DNA of 64,000 bases from Scolanthus callimorphus (taxonomy: Eukaryota; Cnidaria; Anthozoa; Actiniaria; Edwardsiidae). Positions 28,201-40,200 of the stretch are shown here, one piece after another. Position numbers and translations under genes: made by a program. The stretch lies in the NCBI GenBank assembly GCA_033964015.1, contig CM066919.1, forward strand, positions 22,909,421 to 22,973,420, written 5' to 3'. Within the stretch, counting starts at the first letter, position 1, and each line of letters begins with the position of its first letter. A model generated the notes under the pieces. It searched no databases. It was given only the letters and a program-made list of their open reading frames with translations, and was not told the origin of the DNA.

Positions 28201-31200
28201 CAGTCAAAATAAGATGAGTTGTTTTTACCCATAATACTTTTGGGTCTGTGCAAGTAGGCTTGAACGTTCACAAGGCCAACAACCCCAGGGTGTACTCGGA
28301 TATTTTGGGTAAGAAATTTTTAGTAAAAGTATTCTTTTTGGATTGAAAATTCCTCCCTGTATTTTTTGAGTTTTGTGAGATCTGCGGATATTTTTTTTGG
28401 TTGAAACTTGTGACAGGCTAGTCATCAAGATGCTGCCATAAGCTGAAAATGATAATGGGACAGGCATCATGTGTAGCGCTGGTATTAAAAAGCCTTTTTG
28501 GCTAACAAAGTTGGGTATTTTTTGGGTATCAAATTTTGGGAGCAGGTATTTTGGGGGGTATAAAATTTATGACTCAGGTATTTTTGGGGGTATGAAATTT
28601 GGAACTCCGTCGGACCCCCCGTCATTTTTTATATCCGAGTACTCCCCCTGGGCCAACAACCTTTATTGAAATAGCTACGCATTATTTGTATCAAGCTATG
28701 TATGTTTACCTCGACCTCTGCTAACTGTTTCTTCAGCTCTTCCGGCTCCGCGCTGATTGGTTTGAATCCCTGCACGAGAACCATAGCCTCTGGCAGCCAG
28801 GACTCGAATTCGTTCAGTGCACCCTGGAATTGCTCTGCATTGTTGATGACTTGATCTAGCTTGTCTTCCTCGCGTTCCAAGTTAGCGCGCACGGCGTCGA
28901 ATCGGCTGTTGAGCGCGGCGAGTTGGTCTTGGATCGGAGAGGCGTTCACTAGTTGCGAGTCAGCCATGTTGACGAGATTATGACCCTCGGCGTTTACAGC
29001 GTCTAGGTCTTCTTTGGCATTCTCAAGGGCGGAGAGAAGAGTCTGCAGGGATAAAATACGACACGTCTATCAGCGAACACTTTTTGTCGCCCAAACAAAA
29101 TGAATGAAATGGAAATCATTGGTTATTGTTACTTCCTACAAGATCACTCTTAAATTTTAAGTTCCGTCAAACATGAACTACACCATAACAGAAAAAGGTA
29201 ACTAGATAACTAGATTTAGTGACAGTTGGTAACTAGATTTAGATTTTAGTCTCCAGGAACAAATTGTTCGTTGTAATCGGGTGGGGGCCAAGAGTCAAGC
29301 TCGTTCAGTAATAATATAATAAACTAAGATACTAACAACTCGAACGACACGCGCGATTTTTTTGGCGCCAAAACCACCGGCAACCCACAGATGCCCGAAC
29401 AACTTTGTTAGGAAATATATTATGTGTTATCGCGGCATGGGGGAGGGCGTGGTGCTATAAAAGGGAGGGGGGTCAGCTAGAAGATAAAAAGGGGAATATA
29501 ATTTTCATCGTAAAAAGTAGTAATAATAATTATTCACACGGCACACATAATGCAGACGGGAACACAAGCAAACAAAGCAAACCGGAGTAAGGCAACGCAA
29601 GTCTTACCTGGAGGGTATCTCTGTCAGCACGTGCCTTGTCCAGGTCCGTGCCGACCGCAGTCTGGTCTTTCATGACGTCTTCTGCTCTCTCCAGGAGTTC
29701 ATCAATGGTGCCCGCTATCGCCTCGTAACGCTGCAGCTGTTGCTGAGTCGCCTCGATCTTCTTTTTCTTGTCAAGGAGAGCTTCCTCCATAACCTGCACA
29801 ATGAAAAGACAATGTGTAGTTCTGATATTTTCTCTTGACGTCGTTGTTACTTCTACCCGAATCCTTCATTGAAGGCCCGTGGGCACCCAAGCCGCATTTC
29901 ACACGAGAATAAAACGCAGTTGAAAACTCGATGCAAATTTACAGCTTCGACGTGTGAAATGTGAGAAACAGTAAAATATGAACCCCTTTGGGACCTATCG
30001 GCCAATCACAGCGGTGGAATAACAATAAATTCAATTGAAAACAAAGCGCAAAGGTTCCCGGTTGACTATGGGCCTTTAAACATAAAAATATTGATAAACG
30101 ATATATTTTTCATGTGGAAAGCATCAGTTAGTAATACCTAAGCTGAGCTACAGAGAAAGGTGTAACGCAACAGTAGTAACGACACCTATTAGAGTTGCGT
30201 GACATTCAAGCCCCATACAGTACCTGCCATCGATTAGACACCTCATGGTTGATCATCTCAATGGGCTGCAGGCCAGACGTGATTTTCGCCTTCTCACACG
30301 CGTCACGCAACGCCGAGGCTGAGCTGAGGAAAAACTGGTACACGGGACTGTGATTTGCAAGGTCTTCTTGCAACGCCTAAGAGGTAACAAAAACAGGAAG
30401 AACGATTACATTTTGATGGTTATTTAACCTTTAAACTTAGTAGTCTCAAGGGGAGAAAATGGTTCGCCAATAAACTTTAAAAACAAAATTTGAAATAGCT
30501 AATTTTACAATTCATGCCACTAGTACAACAAGGGTAAAGCACGGAGGAACAACTTGGTGAAGATTATTAAAAGAAGTCAGTAACTGAGGAGCAAAAAGTA
30601 TTTCAACTTGTTTAAACATAAAAAAAATCTGCGAGTAGTAATCTCTTGTGATGCAATGATGAAACTGCGGTTTCAGGTCCCTATGGGTTTCATTTTTGGC
30701 TCGCTGTTGCTATTACAAATTACCATATACTTGAAAAAGTTAAAAATAATAGTGCGGATATGCATGCTTGGACCACACGTGTTATGCATTGGAGCACAAC
30801 TTTCTATGACTTTATCAACGAAACAGAGGACGCGTGATGTTGGGAGAGACACGACATCGTTATGATATAGCGGGGGAGAACCATACTTTATCGGTGAACT
30901 ATAATATATAGCTAGAGCACTTGTGATGTTGGGAGAGACACTCGAAACATTGTAAAATCATTCGCCTGCGGCTCGGGATTTTACAATGTTCTCGTGTCTC
31001 TCCCAGCATCACGCCATAGCGCCGATAAAGTCATAGAAAGTTGTGCTCTACTGCTTAAATAGAGAGTATAGAATTGGACCAATCAAAGCGCGCGTTCTGT
31101 CGTAGCTATATTATAAATAATAATATCAAACACTTTGGCTACAATCATGCAAGAAGATCCAACTAATTTTTGTTTGCTGCATATAATCATATCTTATACC

Positions 31201-34200
31201 GTACCATGAGTGTCGATTTTTGCTTGTTGAGCGCATCGTGGTCACACGACACAGGAGTAAGGTTGATCACTTTAGATTCCGCGTCCTTCATCCACACAGA
31301 CAGCGCTCTATAAGCGTCATCGTAATTTTGCGCACTCGGAATACGGCCTCAATCACTTTGTGTCGGTCGCCGGACCTGTCTTTGACATCTAACCATAAAG
31401 CATGTGTCGCACTGACGCGATTTTCCAAGGTGTCTTTTTCGTCGCCAGGGGGTGCCTCAAGGAGCAGGTTTTGGGCCGCGGGAAAAATGTAATTGGAGAT
31501 GGGATTCAGGAGGTCAACTTCTTTTACAACAACCTTGAATCGAAAGGAAAATAACCACAGCTTTATCGAAACTAAAGCTAAACTTTGGGAGCTGACCAAC
31601 AGTGCAGCTAAACCCTTATAGTGTTTACTTCATTTTCCTATGTCGACTAACAGCAATTAATCCGTTGATAAAGAGCCTTGCAATGTTTAAATAATGCAGA
31701 ATTGTGTTCACTGCGGTCTGTCCATACTACGTTCTAAGCAACAGCTGGATAAGAGCTGAAAATTCAAGTATGGCCAAATTGTTCGCGGCTGTTTCCGATA
31801 GTACATGTGGGCAAACCCGAGCGAGAGATAAGGGGAACCTTTTCTAGCACGATCCAACCGCTCACTTACCTCGTGCGATGTCTTCTGTTCCTTGATCACC
31901 ACGTATTCCGCCGAGACTGGTTTCGCGCGGTTTAACTTCTTATCCACCTTCACTACCCTCTTCTCGAAGTCTCCCAACGTATCATACACGCGCTCCTTCT
32001 CTGTCAGGGCTGTCTCCAGCCGTCGTCGTCGGTCCTGCAGCTTGACAGAGACCTCGTCTACACTAGAACGAGCCTTAGTTATGCTGGACTTGACCTCGCT
32101 GATCACTTCCTCGTTGTTATTATTTTGTTTGATTATCCATTCGCCTGTCTCCTCCATCGTCTCGATCTTGCGGCGGTGGATAACGACTTCTTCCTCCAAG
32201 TTCTGGGGAACAGACGGAGGAAAACAAGACCTAATAAATGTACTGAAAAACGCGCATCGTAGTTCAACAAACCTTAACAATGATGAACTGGTATGACAAC
32301 CCATTTAACATTGTGCGTTCAATAAATGTTTCAGTTCATTATTGCATTATCCTTTCATGATTCATTCGAAAAATGCATTTTTCAGTTCAATATTAAACAT
32401 GTTTAATGTTCACATTTAGATATCTGAGTACGCAACATTTAGATATCTGAGTACGCAAAGTATAAAATGTTCAATTATTCCAGCTATAAGCGCGCGCTCT
32501 TCTTTATTCAGAAATGACCAAGCCGTGTCGCAAAGCTAACAGAATGCAGCGCGCCCTTTTTAACCGGTTGTTCAACAAATGTCCCACGTCTACCGACCTG
32601 CACCGCGCGCGTGCGTTATAGCCGGAATCGTCCATTGCCGAATACATTTTTGAAATGAATAATAAAAACAATAATGACATGAATAATCCAGTCTAGGGGG
32701 GTACGGTTCATGTCTTTTGACTCTAATGATGTTGAATCAAATGCTGAACTGGTTTGGCCCAAGCCTAGAGCAGATTTCGAATGACCGTGAAATGTTGTGC
32801 TGCGGCGCGACCGTGCCGCGACTACGCGATTTCATACCGTATCTACAGCAGGCAAACAGCAGGCCAGGTTCCGTGCCGCGACCGCCACAGTGCCGCGCCA
32901 CTTTTCACACTCATACGAAATCTGCTCTAAACCGCAGAGCAGTAAACACCCACCTGTACATGTTGTAGCTGATCCTTGATGTTCTCAACGTCAGTGACGA
33001 GTATCTCCACCGACACGAAACTCATGATACCCATGACCTTGACCTCTACGTCACGCCCCGCCCCTTGGAACACCTCCACTGTACGGATGTACTTTTCCAG
33101 CTTGACCTTTCGTTCGCGCAGGCGCACTTGCATCACTCTGTTGTCCTTGATGATGGTGATTATGTACTCGTTGTTGGTGACTTGTTTGGAAAGGCGAACT
33201 AATTTGATCTCTGTCGTCTCCAATACGTCCAGCATGTTCTGGAATGAGGAATTTCAAGTTAAAAAAAATATATCAAGACAATATTATGAGCGGCTTTCAG
33301 CGCAACGTTATTTATTATCATAGCGCTTTGGATGATAGTACTGGGCCAAAGGCAAAACTAACGAGAAAAGATGCACAAAATATATTAAGGATCCAGAAGG
33401 TGGCAATTCCTATGAATGTGATCACTGAGAAAATGTCGCAAGAAACGCAACAATATTTACTAGCACAGGGCTGTGGAGTAAAGCGAGAAAAGATGCAAAA
33501 CATATCCGTAAGGAACAATGAAGATAGCAATTTCTATGAATGTGATCACTGAGAAAATGAGGTAACAAACACAGCCCTATTAATTACCACAGCGCTTAGG
33601 AAGATAGTACTGACCAAAGACAAACTAACGCAGAAAAAAAAAACATGCACAAAAATACATGTAAGGATCCAGGTGGCATTTCCTCTGAATCTGATAATCA
33701 AGTACATGTCGATAGAAGGAAGATCGTAAGAAAACAGGGGGAAGTTGGGAACTTTCACTTACATTGACTTTGTCGAGTTCTTGCTTGACCTGCCCCAGGT
33801 CGGTACCATACGCGGGTTCCTGCGCTAATATACTCTCAGCTTCATTCATGACTTGTTGCATCGGTTCCATCACTTCCCTGACCTGCGCCATCGTCTTGTT
33901 GGAGTTCCGCAGCTCTTTCTCGCCTCCCAGTACTGCCTGACAGTGCCGCTCCCATCGTCGCTTGATCTCCTCTACGTCGCCAATGACAACTACCGCGTCT
34001 GTGTTGATTGACAGCTCGTGGCAAATGCCGACTAGGTTCTCGGAGGTGGAGATCAGCTGTTGGTAGACTGGTCGGTAGTTCTCTATAGCTGCGCGGAGAT
34101 CCTGTAAATGGAAGAGAGAAATGCGTTAAGCTACGGGCAGACACCATTTTTCTTTGGATCCTACAATAGCACAGGTAAATGTTTAGTACTCGTCATTCAA

Positions 34201-37200
34201 ACGTTGGAACTAGAGAGTTTATGATGAGGTTTTGGCGTCTTAGTATTGGAGCCGGTAAAGTCGACATGACGCCCAGTAAAACGTGTCAATTACTCGGACT
34301 CGGATCAAATGTTGGATTTGCTCGAACAAAAATTGAGATCAACACGAGAAAATATGATGTGGTTCCACAGTTTTCCATTGTCGGGCCGACATTGAATGAC
34401 AGGAAATCAGCCCATCACATAGAAGCGTATAAAACAGCCGCACAATTAGGCGGCAGGTTTTCTACACTTTGTCGCTGACGTGCGACACGTAGAAATCTCG
34501 CAACTGACAATAAAATAAAACTTCTTACCTTCATAGTGGTCTGTTTCTGTGAAAGCAAATCCAAACTGCTGACCTCCGAGCCCAGTGCAAGTTCCTGAAG
34601 CGTGTTCTCGTCCTTACTGAGCCACGCCAAGAGATTGTTCCTGATTTCCACATAACTAACCACCACCGGTACAAGTTTTTCAAGCTTTTTGTTCCTGTCA
34701 TTCGCAGCCTTGTTAACCGAACGCCAGCGCTGATCGATATCAGTAAGCCGGGACTCTAGGCTTGCGCGGTCAGCCTGTGTAGGTGCTTCCTGCACGAGGA
34801 CTGCGCCTCGGGATTGGATGCCCTCGTGAACTGGCGCATGCGCTTTAATGTCCTCCATAAGAACCTGTAAGACGATTTCAGTGAAGGTGTCTCAATTATT
34901 TGTTACATGATTATTCGTTATGTGTATTGAACATTGCGATACCATCAAAAGTGCTATAGAGGTGTCCACAGCATATCTCTATGTTTTCTCCTAAGGTTGC
35001 TCCGTCACAACTGTGTTATAGCCGGCGATGCGTCATAGGCCTTTATCACGCAATATTCATTAATAATATATAATAGTTATCAGAAAATGAAACCCAGTAT
35101 TCAATTCTACACATCCATATATTAGTAAAATTGCAAAGTTTGGTGAAGATTGCTTGAATACTGACTGAGATATGAATTTTCAAATCTTCGTATTCTGGCT
35201 TATTTTTTACAAGAAATGTATGGGAAAATAAATCGAAACGAGGCTGGACGGGCATCGACTTGACGTATTTGCTCATACATTTCTTTGTAAAAAGTAAGTC
35301 AGAATAGGAAGTTTTGAAAAGTTTTCACGTAATTCTTTTGAAACTTTGCAGTTTTACTAATACGGATGTGTAGAATTGGAAACTGGATTTCATTTTCGGA
35401 TAACTACTATATTAGTAATCAATATTGCGTGATAAAGGCCTATTGGATCAAATAGGTATACCAAAACAGATTCATGGACACTGGGTTTTGGATAAATAAC
35501 CATACTTATCACCCTGCTTATGCCGAAAGATTCTGTAAGACACGAATACATAATTCTACAATACAATTATCGTCCCTCTTAGTTTTTCCCGTGACACACC
35601 GCGGGTTACAACAGACAGTTGGACGGTGCAACCTTTTCTGAAATAGGTGTATTATAGAGCGGTTTTCACATGACTGTTGTGAAAACAATTGCAATTGAGC
35701 AATCACTAGCCAATCAGAATCGAGAGAAATCATGACTTGCTCCTAAATGGCTTTTTTCTCAGCCAATTGTAAGCCGAACCAATTACTAAGTAATTATACA
35801 ATTGTATTTACTACAGAATTTGATTGGCTGAGATAAACGAGTAGCCAATGAGAACGCAAAGCAATCGCAATTACATAACAAGTCTTGACAGTCATGTGAA
35901 ATCCGCTCTATACAATCAAACGCAAAAAGTGATGTTGTTTGATAGGCAAGGGAAAACATCGGAGAAAAAGCTTTCCTTACAGGACACACGATCGGCATCC
36001 GACTAACCCGTAGAAAATGGAGAAAGAACTGGTTGATGTCCTACCTGCTGTTCCTTGTTCTGTTTCTTGATGACGACTGGTCTAATTGACAGCATGGCTT
36101 GTGTGGTAACCTTGACCTCTGTCTGGTTCAACCACGTTTCGAAGTCCTCGATCGTTTGTTCGAAATTCTGCGTTCGGTACACCGCGCTCTGGATTTCTGC
36201 CATTTTGTCACGCAATTTATCCTCGACTTCAATGTAACGATCCGTTACGCTTTGAATCTGAAATGTTTGGAGTATTTTAATAACACGTCAACTGGAGGTT
36301 TAAAAAATTGCACTGAAAATGTACCTTTTTAGTGAGTTCATCGACAAGTTGCTCGTCGTCTTTGTTCTTGTCGATGATCGCAACTCCGGCATTCTGTAGA
36401 GACGCCAGCATGGTCTTCAGCTGACAAAGCGCCATGTACGTCGCCTAGAAAGAACAAGCATTTTTATTAGTTTTCACGTTCTTCTGTCAACGCGCATATT
36501 GCCTGACGAGGACCGGTATGCCTGTGGTTTCCAAGTGGATCAGCCATCTGCGAGATCCGTAAGCAGCTATCTTTGAAGAGTGTTTCTTGCGTGGGCGTGT
36601 CCTTGTATAGCTATTTCAATAAATGTTGATTTGGGAAATGGAAACTTTTGGGACTGAAAGTAATGGTTTTTTGGTCACGGAATTCTAATCAACCTTTCTT
36701 GAATTAACCGAACAGGTATCAGTTCGATTGCATACGAACCACATAACCAAAAGAGATCTCCCTCTCCAAAGCTACGGTCCCCGATACCCAATGGAAGTGT
36801 TTATTGTCACTACAGGACCCCTAAAACTGAAAACGAGCAAGAACGGACTATATAGAGCCAGTGACTATCATTTCCAAGCTCCTAGCGTGACCTTTCTTAC
36901 AATATTCCGTTCAAGTCTTGTTTTTCGAGAATATCTTTGACATTTTAGAGCCTCGCGCGTACTTACGTTCACTTGGTTCAGGAGTTGTTTCACCTGCTCC
37001 GGGTCCTCGGTCAGTTCTCCCTCGGGAATCTCACTATCGACCCTGTTGATCTCGCCCTCCATCGCCTCTAGGGCTCGAAGGAACCTCTCGTTGTTGTCAG
37101 AATCAAGCGCTTTCTTTTGGTCTTGAAGTTCCTTCTTGACCTACAGTGAACGACAGAGCTTATGAGAAAGGCACAGCAACAGCAGCAGAAAAAAGACAAG

Positions 37201-40200
37201 GACGAGAACAACAACATCAGCAAAACAACAACAACAGCAAAAAAACACAGCAGTGTTACAGCAACAACAATAGCAGAAACAACAACAACAACAGCAGAAA
37301 CAACAACAACAACAGTGGAAACAAGAACAACAGAAATAACAACAACAGCAGTGAAACAGCAACAACAATATCAGTCACAACAAGAACAGCAGAACTACGA
37401 CAACAACAAAACAACAGTAAACCAGCAACAACAACTACAGCAACAGCAGAAACAACAACAGCAACAGAAACAGCAACAACGATAGCAGCAACAACAGTAT
37501 AACTAACAGCAACAACAACAACACAAACTACGACAACAACAGCAGCAGCACAAACAACAACAACAAAAATAAGCTAAAATAGGTGGCCTAACTTTATAAT
37601 GCGCCCCTGATGGCATTTCCCAATATTTCTGTTTCGATGCCAGACAGGATCTGGAAAATCTGTCACAACGCAATAGATTTTTTCGTGTCGGACCCGATAA
37701 ATTCAAAAGAGGTTGCGGCTCAAAAACGAACGGCCCGACACATCGCAGAGTGCAAATCAGCCATAAGACTTCGACAAAAAAAACGACTGTGTTGTCACAC
37801 GTTTTTACAATATTCTCCTAATAGATTAAAGCCTAGATTTTTGATGAATTACGCCTTTAATGTAGGTACAAGGCGCAAAATTTCGACCTATGATTATTTC
37901 TTAATAATTTGTGACTTAAGTCAAAGAAATACACCTTAAGAAGAGAAGAGTGGTTCACCTTGTCATATCTGTTATTAGTGTCGTCCTGTAACTGTTTGAC
38001 GCCTCTTGAGTCCCCGTCAACCTCGTCCAATTTCTCCGCGAGCTCAGCAGCAAGGGCGTTCACTTTGTCTACGTCGGACTGGCGCTGATCCACAACGTAC
38101 AGGGCAACCTTAACACCAACCACATAAACCATTGAATAGCAGAACATCACAAAGGTACTAAGGGTGTGTTTCTTTGGGAAAATCCGGATTCGGATTCTTG
38201 AATCCAAAAACGGATTTTTCGTTTCTTTTGAGAAATCAAAAAAAGTATTCTGAATCCACCGAATCCGTTCTCGTCGTGGATTCAGGAGATTCAATCCAAA
38301 TCCGGATTCGACGGATTCTGAATCCTTGCGTTTCTTTCGGAAAGGATTCGAAAAGAATACTTTGGGTCAGTGGTTAGCTATCATCACGCGTGCGCCCTTT
38401 TTCGGATTCAGCGTTTCTTTCGTTCTACAAAAATCCATGAAATTTAAAGTAGAATCCGAATAAGAAACGCACCCTCAATCTTTGCAACTTACGTATTTCT
38501 GTTGCAGTCCAAGCACCGAGATAACCCGTGAAAGCGACTATTTTCATCGTCAGCGTTAAACAGCAACAAAAAATACTGAATTCTTTCCCACTTAGTATGA
38601 CACTAACGCTAACCTTGACAGCCTGCAGTTCTTGCTTGCCAGCGGGTGCTTCATTCAGTTTAGACAAATGCGTCACTGCCTTACCAACCACGTCATCCAC
38701 ATTCTGCAAAGCATCGTGGTACTTCTGTGCGAGAGGAAGCAGTTCGGAAATCTGTCTATCCCGTCCGGCTATCCTCATGTTCACCGCACCCCAACGAGGC
38801 TTGATGTTATGGTAGAGGGACGACACCTCGTTGCGTTTCGGTCCCTCGGGCTCGGTGTTAAGTACATTATTGGATTCCGTTTCTATGACGTAATACGTTG
38901 GCTTGTGCTCGTCAACATCGGCCTTTAAAGCCTGAATGAAACAAAATTAAAAATAAAAATAGGCACGTAAAGCATACAGGGTGGCATGCATATTTTCGCT
39001 CAATATCATGACCGTGTTACTCACATCAAGCGCTTCTTGTTGTTCTTTCAAATCATCGACGTTATGGTTCAGAGGTTTCGCGCGGTCCATCTTGCCCTCC
39101 GCAGTCTCCAGCCAATCACCGAAGTCCTTCATAGTATCAGTCAGCTGTTCATAGTCTACCTCGGGTTCAAAGTTTAACTCTGAGAGGTAACGTTTCTGTT
39201 CCTCGATCGCTCCTTCCAGCTCGTTAAAGTTTCGCTTCACCATGTCTAGTGTGTTAGCGACCTCTGATGGGATCACCTCGCTTTCCTTACGGCCATCCGG
39301 CGTCCTGGTCAAATAAAAAGGCAATTCTGATCAGGGCCAACTATCAACGCACGGTCCGTGTCGTTCCCGCGACCGCATAAAGAATGCCTTGGAAAATGTG
39401 TGCTCTGTGACCTTCCGCAGGCATCCACATCTTCTAATAAATGTTAAAGGACCCGAGTTGTTAATCAGTAAAATAACGAATCGTATATGAATTTCGACGA
39501 CGCAGTGCATTGTGGGAAGAGTGAGCCGGCTCCTTCAACTATTTCTTTTCTATCAACATACTACTTTTTGGTATTCAGCTTACCTAGAGTTGGAGTTCTT
39601 CGCGTTGTTGATCAACCACTCTCCGTTGGCGGTAGCAGTTGATAGTAACGGTTTGGCCTGTTCCAACTCGTTGTGTAGTTCCTGGAAATAGGTTATACAT
39701 ATTTAGTCAAATCACACTAGGTCTTCTGTCAATGCTGCGTTTCGTTCTGATTGGTTGAGCTACTAGTAGGTTATGGCCTACTAGTAGCGAAAAATGTCGC
39801 ATTTGAAAGCCAGAAAATGGCAAATGACTAGACCAGAAAACGATTTGGTAGAAGCAAAATCAAGTTTATTTCAGCAGCTAAACTTTTTCACCACAAAGTG
39901 CATAAGGTCCATCAAGCCCCCCACAAGTCCATCAAGCTCCAACATCAACTTCTTGATCTAGAGAACCGGTGCAATGCCCCAAATAATTTGCTCATGAAAC
40001 TCAACAGCATTTATATCAAATCATACTATAGCTACGATTTAACGCGCGCTCTGATTGGTCCAAATCTATGCTCAATTACACCGATAAAGTAATGGTTCTC
40101 CCCCGCTGTTTCATAAAAGCATTAGAGCACAACTTTCTATGACTTTATCGGCAAATAGAGCACCTGTGATGTTGGGAGAGACACTCGAAACGTTCTCGTG

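Noticed and set aside
37146..37502. Asparagine/glutamine-rich or cysteine-rich protein frames
   Set aside because: Pure products of the CAA/CAG microsatellite in an intron.
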